From: Hyphomicrobiales bacterium | GTDB taxonomy: Bacteria; Pseudomonadota; Alphaproteobacteria; Rhizobiales; Rhizobiaceae | Length of the DNA stretch: 64,000 bases | Reading direction: 5' to 3' | Assembly (NCBI GenBank): GCA_900470195.1 | Contig: UEIJ01000011.1 | Location: forward strand, 1 to 64,000 | Part shown: positions 54,192-63,222 of the stretch, in pieces | How the letters are laid out: each line of letters begins with the position of its first letter | How positions within the stretch are numbered: the stretch's first letter is position 1 | Made by a program: the position numbers and the translations under genes | The notes under the pieces: model-generated | Databases searched by the model: none | What the model was told of the DNA's origin: nothing | What the model saw: only the letters and a program-made list of their open reading frames with translations

Positions 54192-54776
54192 TCAATCCAT
54201 CACGTGTTTCAGGCCCGCCTTGAAATAATCCCAGCCCGTGTAAAGCGTCAGAAGAGCCGATACCCAAAGCAGGACAATGCCTGTTTCCGTCACATAGGGC
54301 ATGATTTTGTCACCGGCAGGGCCTGCCAGCAGGAATGCCAGCGCGATCATCTGTGCGGTCGTCTTCCACTTGGCGAGGCGTGAAACGGGAACGCTGACCT
54401 TCAGCTCGGCAAGATATTCGCGCAGGCCCGAAACGAGGATTTCGCGGCAAAGGATGATGATGGCGGCCCACAGCGTCCAGCCGGCAATCGTGCCGTCAGC
54501 GGCAAGCAGCAGCAGGATGGCGGATACGAGAAGCTTGTCGGCAATCGGGTCGAGCATGCGGCCGATGGTCGACGTCTGTTTCCAGATACGGGCAAGATAG
54601 CCGTCGAAAAAGTCGGTGATGCTGGCGATGGCAAACAGTGCAAGAGCCGTCCAGCGGGCGAAATCACTCGATTCCAGCCGTCCCTCGACAAAGAAACACA
54701 ACACCACAAGAGGCACGGCGATGATCCGGCCATAAGTGAGGATATTGGGTAGGGAGAGGGTATGATTCTTCTGCAT
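54192..54776 (-). CDS. pgsA: CDP-diacylglycerol-glycerol-3-phosphate 3-phosphatidyltransferase
   Basis: Makes phosphatidylglycerophosphate, the first step of phosphatidylglycerol and cardiolipin synthesis. The protein has 194 residues with about four to six membrane helices. The CDP-alcohol phosphotransferase motif D-X2-DG-X2-AR-X8-G-X3-D-X3-D is present as DFFDGYLARIWKQTSTIG followed by RMLDPIAD. It precedes moaD by 4 bp. uvrC lies 120 bp upstream, a common alphaproteobacterial pairing. Confidence 0.96.
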   Translation of the reverse strand: MQKNHTLSLPNILTYGRIIAVPLVVLCFFVEGRLESSDFARWTALALFAIASITDFFDGYLARIWKQTSTIGRMLDPIADKLLVSAILLLLAADGTIAGWTLWAAIIILCREILVSGLREYLAELKVSVPVSRLAKWKTTAQMIALAFLLAGPAGDKIMPYVTETGIVLLWVSALLTLYTGWDYFKAGLKHVMD

Positions 54777-54895
54777 CGTTCCGCCGCATGTTTGTCAGCC
54801 GCACATCAACAGGGATGGGACATAAAATCAACTCCCGCAAACGTGTTCGGCCGGGACCTAATGCCGCTTGTGGACGAAACTCGGACAAGTTTGTG

Positions 54896-56965
54896 TCATC
54901 GATCCCGGAAATGGTCGTGGATCGTCTGGGCCATGGCTTCCGAAATGCCGTCGATCTGCATGAGATCCTCGACCGCGGCGCGTGAAACAGCCTTTGCCGT
55001 CCCGAAATGATGCAGGAGCGCACGCTTGCGCGACGGGCCGATTCCCGCGATTTCATCGAGCGGGTTCTTGACCATTTCCTTCTTGCGCCGGGCGCGGTGC
55101 GTGCCGATGGCGAAGCGGTGCGCCTCATCGCGCAGGCGCTGGATGAAATAGAGCACGGGATCGCGCGGCGGCAGCGTGAAGGGCTGCTTGCCTTCCACGA
55201 AGAAGCGCTCGCGTCCCGCTTCACGGTCGACGCCCTTCGCAATGCCGATGGCATTGACAAGATGGCTGATGCCAAGCTCGCCGAGAATTTGCCTCACGGC
55301 ACCCACCTGACCTTGCCCGCCATCGATAAGGATCACATCGGGCCAGGCGGGGAACGTATCCGTTACCTCGGCGTCGGCAGGTGCTTCCGGCGTGCCATGT
55401 TCCTTGACCAGCCGCGAGAAACGCCGTTCGATCACCTCGCGCATCATGCCGAAATCGTCGCCCGGCGTAATGTCGGTCGAGCGGATGTTGAACTTGCGGT
55501 ACTGGTTTTTGACGAAGCCTTCCGGCCCGGCGACGATCATGCCGCCGACAGCGTTCGTGCCCATGATGTGGGAGTTATCATACACCTCGATCCGGCGCGG
55601 CGGCTGCGACAGGCCGAAGGTTTCGGCCATGCCTTGCAAAAGGCGTGCCTGCGACGATGTTTCGGCAAGCCGCCGCCCAAGCGCCTCGCGCGCATTGGTG
55701 AGCGCGTGATCGACAAGGTCCTTCTTCTCGCCGCGCTGCGGAACGTTGACCTGCACCTTATGCCCCGCGCGCGTCGAAAGCGCTTCGGCGATCAGCGATT
55801 GTTCCTCCACGGTCTCGGACAAGAGAACGAGACGCGGGCATGGCTTGTCGTCATAGAATTGCGACAGGAAGGCTCCGAGAACTTCCGCAGGCCCAAGCGA
55901 ACTGTCGGCTTTCGGGAAATAGGCGCGGTTGCCCCAGTTCTGGCCGGTGCGGAAGAAGAAGACCTGAATGCAGGTCATGCCGCCTTCCTGATGGATGGCG
56001 AAAACGTCTGCTTCTTCAACCGTTTGCGGATTGATGCCCTGATGCGACTGGACGTGTGAAAGCGCTGCCAGACGGTCGCGGTAGACCGCTGCATGTTCAA
56101 AGTCGAGATCGGCGGATGCGGCCTGCATCGCGGCTGCCAGATGATCCTTTACCGATTGGCTTTTGCCCGAAAGGAAGGCCTTGGCCTCCCTGACCAGTTC
56201 TGCATAGTCCTCATCACTGATCTCATGCGTACAGGGACCGGAACAGCGCTTGATCTGATAGAGAAGGCACGGGCGGGTTCGTGTTTCAAAAACCGAATCC
56301 GTGCATGTCCGCAGCAGGAAGGCACGCTGAAGCGCATTGATCGTGCGGCCAACTGCGCCAGCGGAAGCAAATGGGCCGAAATAATCGCCCTTGCGGGATC
56401 GTGCGCCGCGATGCTTGAAGATGCCGGGCGCCCGATGGTCGCCGGTCAAAAGAATATAGGGAAACGACTTGTCGTCGCGCATCAGCACGTTGAAGCGCGG
56501 GCGCAATCTCTTGATGAGATTGGCTTCCAGCAACAGGGCTTCGGTTTCCGTGCGGGTGACGACGAATTCCATCGTCACCGTCTCGCGGATCATTCGCGTT
56601 ATGCGATTCGAATGGCCAATCCCGCGCGCATAGTTGGACACGCGCTTCTTGAGATTGCGCGCCTTGCCGACATAGAGCACGTCGCCATCGGCGTTGAACA
56701 TGCGATAGACGCCCGGATTGTTGGGCAGGCGCTTCACGAAAGCATTGATGATATCCTGACCGCTCAGGCCTTCTATATCCGGCAGGCCGTCGGAGGAATC
56801 CCACTGAATGGCATCGGCAGCAGACGGGGAGGCGGGAGCTTCAACTATATCGTCGCTCTCGTCGTCCTCTTCGGTTTCCGCGTCGCCAATGATGATACCG
56901 GCCACATCCTGCTCGTCGTCGGGCGGCAGGTTGGCGACATCATTGTTCTTGCGATTTCCGGTCAT
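54896..56965 (-). CDS. uvrC: Excinuclease ABC subunit C
   Basis: UvrC makes both incisions in nucleotide excision repair. The protein has 689 residues: an acidic disordered N-terminal extension of about 65 residues ([14 protein letters not shown]), the GIY-YIG nuclease ([10 protein letters not shown]...[13 protein letters not shown], about 83-105), a UVR domain, an RNase H-like nuclease ([11 protein letters not shown] near 460, then [14 protein letters not shown]) and two C-terminal helix-hairpin-helix motifs ([18 protein letters not shown], then [15 protein letters not shown]). The ATG at 56965 overlaps the preceding SDR stop (ATGA). The extension is longer than usual (family about 610-650). 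Confidence 0.95.
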   Translation of the reverse strand: MTGNRKNNDVANLPPDDEQDVAGIIIGDAETEEDDESDDIVEAPASPSAADAIQWDSSDGLPDIEGLSGQDIINAFVKRLPNNPGVYRMFNADGDVLYVGKARNLKKRVSNYARGIGHSNRITRMIRETVTMEFVVTRTETEALLLEANLIKRLRPRFNVLMRDDKSFPYILLTGDHRAPGIFKHRGARSRKGDYFGPFASAGAVGRTINALQRAFLLRTCTDSVFETRTRPCLLYQIKRCSGPCTHEISDEDYAELVREAKAFLSGKSQSVKDHLAAAMQAASADLDFEHAAVYRDRLAALSHVQSHQGINPQTVEEADVFAIHQEGGMTCIQVFFFRTGQNWGNRAYFPKADSSLGPAEVLGAFLSQFYDDKPCPRLVLLSETVEEQSLIAEALSTRAGHKVQVNVPQRGEKKDLVDHALTNAREALGRRLAETSSQARLLQGMAETFGLSQPPRRIEVYDNSHIMGTNAVGGMIVAGPEGFVKNQYRKFNIRSTDITPGDDFGMMREVIERRFSRLVKEHGTPEAPADAEVTDTFPAWPDVILIDGGQGQVGAVRQILGELGISHLVNAIGIAKGVDREAGRERFFVEGKQPFTLPPRDPVLYFIQRLRDEAHRFAIGTHRARRKKEMVKNPLDEIAGIGPSRKRALLHHFGTAKAVSRAAVEDLMQIDGISEAMAQTIHDHFRDR

Positions 56966-57777
56966 TCGGTGATTCCTGCAATATCCGGGGTCTCCCATGC
57001 CAGATGCTGTCCGCCGTCAAGGGCGATCATCTGGCCGGTCACGGAGCGGCTTTCCCAGAAATAACGAACAGTATGCCCAAATTCCGACAATTCCGGAGCG
57101 CGCTGCAAAAGAAGTTTCTCGACCTGTTGCTCGAAATCGCCCGGCTTCTGCCGCTCGCTCGGCAATGTGGGGCCGGGGGCAATTGCGTTGACCCGGATTC
57201 GCGGCGCGAGCGCCTGCGCCATGGTTCGGGTGGCATTCCAAAGCGCCGTCTTCGAGAGCGTATAGGAAAAGAAGTTCGGATTGAGCTTCCAAACACGCTG
57301 GTCGATCACGTTCACGACGAGCCCGTCTTCGCCGTCTGGAAGGGCATTCGCCATTTCCTCGGCCAGCAGGACAGGCGCCTTGAGGTGGATGGCAAAGTGC
57401 TTGTCCCACAGCGCCATGTCCAGTTGCCCGATGCGGTCATCTTCAAAGAGCGAGGCATTGTTGACCAGAAGCCGGATAGTCCCGATCTGGCTCTCCGCAT
57501 CCTTCACAAGATTGCGAACATCGGCGTCGGAGGAAAGGTCCGCGCGCACGACACAGGCTTTCCCGCCCTTTTCGTTTATGGCCGTTGCGAGGGCCGCGCC
57601 TTCATCGACGGAGTGATTGCAGTGGATGGCGACCGGGAAGCCATGGGCGGCAAGGTCTTCGACGATTGCCTTTCCAATGCGCCGTGCGCCGCCGGTTACC
57701 AGAACCGGACATTTGGCAAGCAGGCTGGGCTCGTGATCATTCAACACGGTAAACACTTTCTTATCGAGATTCTTCAA
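56962..57777 (-). CDS. SDR-family oxidoreductase (pteridine-reductase-like)
   Basis: A 271-residue short-chain dehydrogenase. The cofactor-binding motif is [13 protein letters not shown] (about residues 27-39): the Arg-Arg after TGGA is typical of NADPH-dependent pteridine reductases such as FolM/PTR1. NNAS (about 110) and the catalytic YTLSK (about 174-178) are present. It overlaps uvrC by 4 bp, so the two are coupled. The start is an ATG at 57777 with an extra N-terminal stretch of about 22 residues before the first strand; a start nearer residue 20 is possible. Confidence 0.84.
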   Translation of the reverse strand: MKNLDKKVFTVLNDHEPSLLAKCPVLVTGGARRIGKAIVEDLAAHGFPVAIHCNHSVDEGAALATAINEKGGKACVVRADLSSDADVRNLVKDAESQIGTIRLLVNNASLFEDDRIGQLDMALWDKHFAIHLKAPVLLAEEMANALPDGEDGLVVNVIDQRVWKLNPNFFSYTLSKTALWNATRTMAQALAPRIRVNAIAPGPTLPSERQKPGDFEQQVEKLLLQRAPELSEFGHTVRYFWESRSVTGQMIALDGGQHLAWETPDIAGITE

Positions 57778-58125
57778 TCGATTTCATGCCACTTCGGTCG
57801 GAAAATTGCAGCTAAAAACAGCGCCCGCAACATTCATAGCTGACAAATTTGTAGGGATTTCAGCGACTTCGTTTCATCTGGCCGACCGACAGGCAGCACC
57901 CCGGTCGCTCCCCACCCACTATATAGGTGCCTGTTGCCGGCGTTGCGATAATGCAACATCGCAATTTTGCCATGTTCTGGTCAGGTTCTCTCCACAGAAG
58001 CGGGCATTTCGTGCCGCAATTACCGCCGATATGTCGGTCCTGTCAGCGCGGCATGGACGATTACTCCCTATGTCGCCCGCCCGATAAGGGACCGCGCTAA
58101 AGGTAATTTGTGTAAGGAGAATGCT
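57778..58125. promoter_or_regulatory. Upstream region of omp25
   Basis: 348 bp between the divergent SDR and omp25 genes. A perfect 5-bp inverted repeat around six bases, GTTGC-GATAAT-GCAAC (57942-57957), includes a possible -10 sequence (GATAAT). AAGGAGA at 58114-58120 is the omp25 ribosome binding site. I see no other gene or known operator. The leader is long if transcription starts near 57960. Confidence 0.4.
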
Positions 58126-58767
58126 ATGCGCACTCTTAAGTCTCTCGTAATCGCCTCGGCTGCGCTGCTGCCGTTCTCTGCGACTGCTTTCGCTGCTGAC
58201 GCCATCCAGGAACAGCCTCCTGTTCCGGCTCCGGTCGAAATGGCTCCCCAGAACACCTGGGCTGGCGGCTACACCGGTCTGTATCTCGGCTACGGCTGGA
58301 ACAAGGCCAAGACCGACGCCGTTGGCACCATCAAGCCGGACGACATGAAGGCTGGCGCTTACGCTGGCTGGAACTTCCAGCAGGATCAGTTCGTATACGG
58401 TGTTGAAGGTGACGCCGGCTACTCGTGGGCCAAGAAGTCCAAGGACGGTCTGGAAGTCAAGCAGGGCTTCGAAGGCTCGCTGCGTGCACGTCTCGGCTAC
58501 GACCTGAACCCGGTCATGCCATACATCACCGCCGGTGTTGCCGGTTCGCAGGTCAAGCTCGACAACGGCTTTGACGACGAAAGCAAGTTCCGCGTTGGTT
58601 GGACTGCCGGTGCAGGTCTGGAAGCCAAGCTCACGGACAACATCCTGGGCCGCGTCGAATACCGTTACACCCAGTTCGGCAACAAGACCTATGATCTTGG
58701 CACCGAAACGGTCCGTAACAAGCTCGACACCCACGACATCCGCGTCGGCGTTGGCTACAAGTTCTAA
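58126..58767 (+). CDS. omp25: Omp25-type outer membrane protein
   Basis: A 213-residue outer-membrane beta-barrel protein of the Omp25/Omp31 family. The signal peptide is about residues 1-23 ([20 protein letters not shown], ending AFA). The mature protein starts ADAIQEQPP; strands alternate with [28 protein letters not shown] and [11 protein letters not shown]. It ends VGVGYKF with a terminal Phe. AAGGAGA lies 5 bp before the ATG at 58126. Omp25 is among the most abundant Brucella outer-membrane proteins and affects envelope properties and host interaction. High codon bias agrees. A terminator follows. Confidence 0.94.
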   Translation: MRTLKSLVIASAALLPFSATAFAADAIQEQPPVPAPVEMAPQNTWAGGYTGLYLGYGWNKAKTDAVGTIKPDDMKAGAYAGWNFQQDQFVYGVEGDAGYSWAKKSKDGLEVKQGFEGSLRARLGYDLNPVMPYITAGVAGSQVKLDNGFDDESKFRVGWTAGAGLEAKLTDNILGRVEYRYTQFGNKTYDLGTETVRNKLDTHDIRVGVGYKF

Positions 58768-58790
58768 TTATCTGATAATTGAACACGGAA

Positions 58791-58819
58791 AACCGGGCAG
58801 GCAACTGCCCGGTTTTTTG
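58791..58819. terminator. Terminator after omp25
   Basis: Stem AACCGGGCAG / CTGCCCGGTT with a GCAA tetraloop and T-run, preceded by A-rich sequence. It can also end transcription of the convergent ampR gene. Confidence 0.92.
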
Positions 58820-58836
58820 TTGCGCCGTTTTTGGGC

Positions 58837-59712
58837 TCAGTCGTTCGCGGCATCTGTCAGCCAGCCGCGAAAAGCCGACATCGCTTCGGTTTCCGCTCGC
58901 GATTGCAGCCTTGTCAGCCAATAACTGCCCATCGTCACCGTCGTTTCGAATGGCTGGACGATGGTTTCCGACAGCAATTGCCGGGAAAACATCAGTGGCG
59001 GCGCAAGCGCAATGCCCGCTCCCTGCATGGCGGCCTCCATCATGGCAAGCGACGAATCGAACATGATGCTTCGGGGCAGGGGCATGTCGCCCGCGACGCC
59101 CGCCGCCAGAAACCACTGCGTCCATTCATCGGCACGATAGGAGCGCAGCAGCGTATGGCGCGCCAGATCGGCCGGGGTTCGCAATTCGCGTGCAAGTTCG
59201 GGAATGCAAAGCGGTGACAATGGCGCTTCCAGCAGCCTGGTTGCATCGATGCCGTGCCAGGCGCCGCTGCCGAACCGGATGGCGTAATCCAGCCCCTCCG
59301 CCGCAATATCCACCCGATTATTGTTGGTCGACAGCCGCAGGTCGATGAACGGGTACCGATTCTGAAAATCGCGCAGGCGCGGCAGAAGCCAGCCGACCGC
59401 CAGCGTTCCGACCGCGCCAACCCGCAATATCTCCCGGTAATGCCCTGCCTCGAAACGTTCGAGCGTTCCGGCAATGCGGTCGAATGCGTCCTTCAATGTG
59501 GGTAACAGCGTTTCACCTTCGCTGGTCAGCATCAACCCGCGAGGCAGGCGCTCGAACAGCGTCACATTCAGCCGGGTCTCAAGGCTCTTCACCTGATGGC
59601 TGACAGCGGCTTGCGTGACGCAGAGTTCAATCGCGGCCTTGGTAAAACTGAGGTGACGCGCCGACGCTTCAAAGGCGCGCAGCGAATTGAGCGGAAGATG
59701 CGGACGAACCAT
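58837..59712 (-). CDS. ampR: LysR-type regulator AmpR of the class C beta-lactamase gene
   Basis: A 291-residue LysR-family protein. The helix-turn-helix lies in residues 6-40 (LPLNSLRAFEASARHLSFTK, AAIELCVTQAAVSHQVKSLE), followed by the effector-binding domain (about 95-291; ILRVGAVGTLAVGWLLPRL, GIDATRLLEAPLSPLC). AmpR proteins sense muropeptides and switch between repressor and activator of ampC. It is divergent from ampC with a 195-bp region between that contains a CTA-N11-TAG site. The ATG at 59712 is chosen over an upstream in-frame start. Assignment rests on this pairing and overall similarity. Confidence 0.87.
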   Translation of the reverse strand: MVRPHLPLNSLRAFEASARHLSFTKAAIELCVTQAAVSHQVKSLETRLNVTLFERLPRGLMLTSEGETLLPTLKDAFDRIAGTLERFEAGHYREILRVGAVGTLAVGWLLPRLRDFQNRYPFIDLRLSTNNNRVDIAAEGLDYAIRFGSGAWHGIDATRLLEAPLSPLCIPELARELRTPADLARHTLLRSYRADEWTQWFLAAGVAGDMPLPRSIMFDSSLAMMEAAMQGAGIALAPPLMFSRQLLSETIVQPFETTVTMGSYWLTRLQSRAETEAMSAFRGWLTDAAND

Positions 59713-59727
59713 GGAAACCCAAATTTT

Positions 59728-59746
59728 TCTAATGCCAAATGCTAGA
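59728..59746. promoter_or_regulatory. LysR-type (AmpR) binding site
   Basis: TCTA-ATGCCAAATGC-TAGA: inner core CTA-N11-TAG, the classic T-N11-A LysR box with dyad symmetry. It lies 16 bp upstream of the ampR start and would overlap its promoter, as expected for autoregulation with control of the divergent ampC. Confidence 0.72.
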
Positions 59747-59801
59747 TAACGTCGTTTGTCGCCACCGCGCAAGCGTCGTATATCAGCAGGGTCTGAAAGG
59801 C

Positions 59802-59834
59802 TTGCATCCCGTGCATGACGGGCTTCAGTATAAT
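59802..59834 (+). promoter_or_regulatory. Candidate ampC promoter with over-long spacer
   Basis: A perfect -10 (TATAAT, 59829-59834) follows the best -35-like word (TTGCAT, 59802-59807) after 21 bp, longer than the ideal 17. The spacer contains the palindrome CCCGT-GCATG-ACGGG (59808-59822). If right, transcription starts near 59841 and the leader holds an imperfect hairpin (59850-59875). Confidence 0.5.
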
Positions 59835-59907
59835 GGATCGCGCAGTGACGGCTATGTCTTCATAAGGACACAGCCGAACGCATAATCATGAGGTTTATTT
59901 ATCTGTC

Positions 59908-61071
59908 ATGAGAAAATCTACGACACTTTTGATCGGTCTCCTCGCGACGGCCGCGATTATCCCGAACAGCCGCGCGCTTGCTGCAGGCGATAGCGACCTG
60001 CGCCGCATTGTCGATGAAACCGTGCGCCCGCTCATGGCCGAGCAGAAAATCCCCGGCATGGCCGTCGCCATCACCATCGACGGCAAGAGCCACTTCTTCG
60101 GTTATGGCGTGGCATCGAAGGAAAGCGGGCAGAAGGTCGATGAAGACACGATCTTCGAGATAGGCTCGATCAGCAAGACCTTTACCGCGACGCTTGGCGG
60201 TTACGGATTGGCCACCGGTGCGTTTTCGCTCTCCGACCCGGCATCCAAATGGTCGCCCGAACTGGCAGGGAGCAGTTTCGACAAGATTACCATGCTCGAT
60301 CTGGGAACCTACACGCCGGGCGGATTGCCGTTGCAGTTTCCCGAGACGGTAGTCAGCCGCAAATCCGTGATGCCCTATTTCAAGAACTGGCAGCCTGATT
60401 ACCCGGCAGGCACGCAGCGCCGGTATTCCAACCCCAGCATCGGGCTGTTCGGCTACCTCGCTGCGCGCAGCATGGGCCAGCCGTTCGATGTGTTGATGAA
60501 GCAGAAGCTTCTGCCCGCATTCGGCCTGAAAAACACGTTCATCCATGTGCCGGAAAGCCGGATGAAGAACTATGCCTACGGCTATTCCAAGTCGGGCAAG
60601 CCGACCCGTGTTTCGGGCGGCGCATTCGATACGGAGGCCTACGGCATCAAGACGACCGCGCCCGATCTCCTTCGCTTCGTAGAATTGAATATGGACAGTG
60701 CGCCGCTGGCCCCGGAGTTCCGGAAGGCCGTCGCCGCAACGCAGACGGGTTACTACCATGTCGGCCCGAACAATCAGGGGCTCGGCTGGGAACTTTATGC
60801 CTATCCGGTCACGCTCCAGACGCTCCTGTCCGGCAATTCATCCGATATGGCCTTGAAATCGCACAGAATAGAGAAGTTCGATCCCCCGCAAGCGCCATCG
60901 CCGAACATGTTTATCAACAAGACCGGTTCTACAAATGGTTTCGGCGCCTATGCGGCCTTCATTCCCGCGGAGAAGACCGGAATTGTTCTGCTCGCGAACC
61001 GGAGTTACCCGAATGAAGAACGTATAAAGGCCGCTTACCGGATTTTGCAGGCGATCGACGGGAAACAGTAA
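59908..61071 (+). CDS. ampC: Class C beta-lactamase, OCH-type AmpC
   Basis: A 387-residue periplasmic serine beta-lactamase that hydrolyses penicillins and cephalosporins. Signal peptide about 1-26 (RKSTTLLIGLLATAAIIP, ending ALAA). Class C catalytic motifs are S87-I-S-K90, Y173-S-N175 and K338-T-G340. The sequence closely resembles the OCH enzymes of Ochrobactrum anthropi in phrases such as AEQKIPGMAVAITIDGKSHF. The ATG at 59908 is the only plausible start; the nearest GAGG is about 13 bp upstream. The gene is divergent from ampR, so inducible expression is expected. A bidirectional terminator follows. Confidence 0.95.
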   Translation: MRKSTTLLIGLLATAAIIPNSRALAAGDSDLRRIVDETVRPLMAEQKIPGMAVAITIDGKSHFFGYGVASKESGQKVDEDTIFEIGSISKTFTATLGGYGLATGAFSLSDPASKWSPELAGSSFDKITMLDLGTYTPGGLPLQFPETVVSRKSVMPYFKNWQPDYPAGTQRRYSNPSIGLFGYLAARSMGQPFDVLMKQKLLPAFGLKNTFIHVPESRMKNYAYGYSKSGKPTRVSGGAFDTEAYGIKTTAPDLLRFVELNMDSAPLAPEFRKAVAATQTGYYHVGPNNQGLGWELYAYPVTLQTLLSGNSSDMALKSHRIEKFDPPQAPSPNMFINKTGSTNGFGAYAAFIPAEKTGIVLLANRSYPNEERIKAAYRILQAIDGKQ

Positions 61072-61080
61072 ACCGCAAAA

Positions 61081-61105
61081 GAAACCCCGGAAAATCCGGG
61101 GTTTC
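61081..61105. terminator. Terminator after ampC
   Basis: Stem GAAACCCCGGA / TCCGGGGTTTC, 11 bp with an AAA loop. It lies 9 bp after ampC and 15 bp beyond the stop of the convergent GST gene. T-runs are short on both sides. Confidence 0.75.
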
Positions 61106-61119
61106 ATTGTTTCGGACCA

Positions 61120-61719
61120 TCAGCCGCGCGGCAGCAGTTCCGTCAGTTCGGGATGCAGTTCCTGAAAACGCTTCATCCAGCGCTTGAGCTTGGAACGGTT
61201 GCGTTCCCATTTGCCTTCAAAGCGCAGCGCCAGATAGCCGAGCGCGGCTGCGACGGCGATATGACCGGCATGGAGCTTGCCTGCCAGACGCGGCGGCGCT
61301 TCGTTGAGAAGGTCGAGCGCGCGTTCGGCCTTGCGCCATTGCAGGTCGAGCCAGGGCTGGTGGACCTTCTCTTCGGGGCGCATCCGCCGTTCATAGACAT
61401 GGGCCAGCAGCACGTCGCAAAGCCCGTCGGCAATGGCTTCGTACCGCTCCGCATCGGTGCGCTTTTCAGCATTGCGCGGAAACAGCTTGTTGCCTGAAAC
61501 CCGGTTCAGATACTGGACGATGGCGCGGCTGTCGAAGACCGGCTTGCCGTCATCCGTTATCAGCGTGGGAATTTTCCCGAGCGGATTGGCATGAATGAGG
61601 TTCTCCGGTTCCGCCGAGGTATTCACGACGACGCTTTCAAACGGAAGGCCGGCATGATGCGCGGCCATGCGAACCTTCGCGCTATAGGGCGAAGCGGGTG
61701 AATAGAGAATCTGGGTCAT
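61120..61719 (-). CDS. Glutathione S-transferase family protein
   Basis: A 199-residue protein with the thioredoxin-like N-terminal domain (MTQILYSPASPYSAKVRMAA, PLGKIPTLITDDGKPVFDSRAI, about 46-67) and the all-helical C-terminal GST domain (about 85-199). The residues SPYSAK (11-16) suggest Ser as active-site residue. Substrate unknown. It is transcribed toward ampC and away from nothing closer than the RNase T2 gene 44 bp upstream, with which it may form an operon. Confidence 0.88.
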   Translation of the reverse strand: MTQILYSPASPYSAKVRMAAHHAGLPFESVVVNTSAEPENLIHANPLGKIPTLITDDGKPVFDSRAIVQYLNRVSGNKLFPRNAEKRTDAERYEAIADGLCDVLLAHVYERRMRPEEKVHQPWLDLQWRKAERALDLLNEAPPRLAGKLHAGHIAVAAALGYLALRFEGKWERNRSKLKRWMKRFQELHPELTELLPRG

Positions 61720-61762
61720 GGTTTATTCCTGGCTGGGCCTGATTTGGACCTGATATGAAGGG

Positions 61763-62440
61763 TCATCGTGTTGCGGGCATCATGACGGAGCGGCTGCGGC
61801 AGGCATTGGCATCCACCTCGCCGCAGGCCCGGAACCGGAGGTCTTTCGTCAGGCAGATACGGACTTCCTGAAGGTAGTTCCGCTTGCAACTGACGGAAAT
61901 GCCATCGGGCTTCATGCCCGGATTGGCCGCGACGAAGGCTTTTTCGACGAGAACGGGATCGACACGCCGTCCGCTCCCCAAATTGCGCAGACTTGGCGGA
62001 ATGTTGACCCGATCGAACGCATTGCGCAGCGTGGAAAAATAGTCATCCTGCGAAAGGCCGGAGCAACTGCCGTGCTTGCGCCACTGATAGGCGGCGAGGC
62101 CGGTTGACGGCATGATATCCGACAGGCCGGAAAGGATCTGGCGGGGAACATAGCTGCCTCGGCTGCGGCTGTTGTCGAGCTGGCAGTTCGCCGGATAGCC
62201 CCATTCGTTCTGTGGCCAAAGACCATGAACCACGAAGCCGAGCGGGCGATTTGACCCGCATTGCTGCCGGTCGGCGCGGGAACCCTCCATGGCGCAATAG
62301 CTGGGCGACCAGGAGAGGGAGAGGACATAGAAGTCGAAATCGCCGGGCGTATCGTCAGCCCGGCTCGGTGCGACCGCTGAAACACTCGCAAGCGCCGCTA
62401 CGAGCAACATTAACGCCGCCGCACCAAAATTCCGCAGCAT
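61763..62440 (-). CDS. Secreted ribonuclease T2-family protein
   Basis: A 225-residue exported RNase. The signal peptide covers about 1-28 (RNFGAAALMLLVAALASVSA). The two catalytic segments are present: FVVHGLWPQ (CAS I, His near residue 69) and QWRKHGSC (CAS II, with Lys-His). Several Cys could form the conserved disulfides. GGAGG lies 4-8 bp before the ATG at 62440, which settles the start. RNase T2 enzymes degrade RNA to 2',3'-cyclic nucleotides in periplasm or outside the cell. Confidence 0.92.
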   Translation of the reverse strand: MLRNFGAAALMLLVAALASVSAVAPSRADDTPGDFDFYVLSLSWSPSYCAMEGSRADRQQCGSNRPLGFVVHGLWPQNEWGYPANCQLDNSRSRGSYVPRQILSGLSDIMPSTGLAAYQWRKHGSCSGLSQDDYFSTLRNAFDRVNIPPSLRNLGSGRRVDPVLVEKAFVAANPGMKPDGISVSCKRNYLQEVRICLTKDLRFRACGEVDANACRSRSVMMPATR

Positions 62441-62660
62441 ATGTCCTCCACTCAATCGTTGCGCTCCCCCGCCTCAGTGTCTGAATCAAAAAGCGGCAGG
62501 GCGACTTTTGGAACAGACACACAGTTGCAAATTCGTCAGGCCGTGGCGAAAAGAGTGATTTTCGAGTACCGGAGCGCAATGTACTTTTGGGTACATGAGC
62601 ACCGGAACGCAGACAAATTGCTCTTTGCAGCCCGGCATCACGAAGAATGCAACTGTAGTG
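62441..62660. other. Intergenic region with hairpin and short direct repeat
   Basis: A short perfect inverted repeat ATGTAC-N6-GTACAT (62579-62596) is flanked by GAGTACCGGAGCGCA (62564) and GAGCACCGGAACGCA (62597), which match at 13 of 15 positions. It may be a terminator of the exported-protein gene or a promoter element. No gene seen. Confidence 0.4.
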
Positions 62661-63128
62661 TTAGCGAAGAACGCGGCACCGGGCGTCGTACACATACCAG
62701 CGGTCGAAGCCGTCGACGCAGAACTCGACATTGCGGCCCATGGAGGCAAAGCCCTGACCTTCCTCGACCATATACCAGACCGGACGATACTGGCCGTCGC
62801 TCAGGACGGCGGTCGCCTTGCAATAGGTGCGTTCGATCTGGGCGGGGTTGGTCTTCGGCTCATAGCGCGTCAGTTGAACATCGCTCATGGCCGTGATGCC
62901 GACCTGCGGCAAATTCGGGACGTGGCGCACCTGATAGCCGAAATCGGAAACCACGGAACGCAGGACGCTCTGCTGGCTGCACGCGCCCGCATCGGCAACA
63001 CCTGCCGGAGCCGGAGCAAGATAGTCTGCGGCGCTCGCTGGCAGAGAAGCCAGCGTCAGCGGAAGGACGGCTGCGGCGAAAGCGGCTGCGCGTGAAAACT
63101 GTCCGATGCGATCCAGGGTTCGTTGCAT
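62661..63128 (-). CDS. Exported protein of unknown function
   Basis: A 155-residue exported protein. The signal peptide runs to about residue 35 (AAAFAAAVLPLTLASLPASA), then a mature region with three or four Cys (GACSQQS, TYCKATAV, VEFCVDGF, DARCRVL), which probably form disulfides. Aromatic-rich C-terminus (GFDRWYVYDARC). AGGATAGAGAT precedes the ATG at 63128; the upstream in-frame Met at 63176 would make the signal peptide too long. No domain recognised. Confidence 0.72.
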   Translation of the reverse strand: MQRTLDRIGQFSRAAAFAAAVLPLTLASLPASAADYLAPAPAGVADAGACSQQSVLRSVVSDFGYQVRHVPNLPQVGITAMSDVQLTRYEPKTNPAQIERTYCKATAVLSDGQYRPVWYMVEEGQGFASMGRNVEFCVDGFDRWYVYDARCRVLR

Positions 63129-63222
63129 ATCTCTATCCTGTCCGAAATTGCGAGCCAGCTCGCTGAATTCTGTCATGACCGAAGCTCATTGAGGCGCAGT
63201 TTCTGCTAGCAATTTCTCCGGG

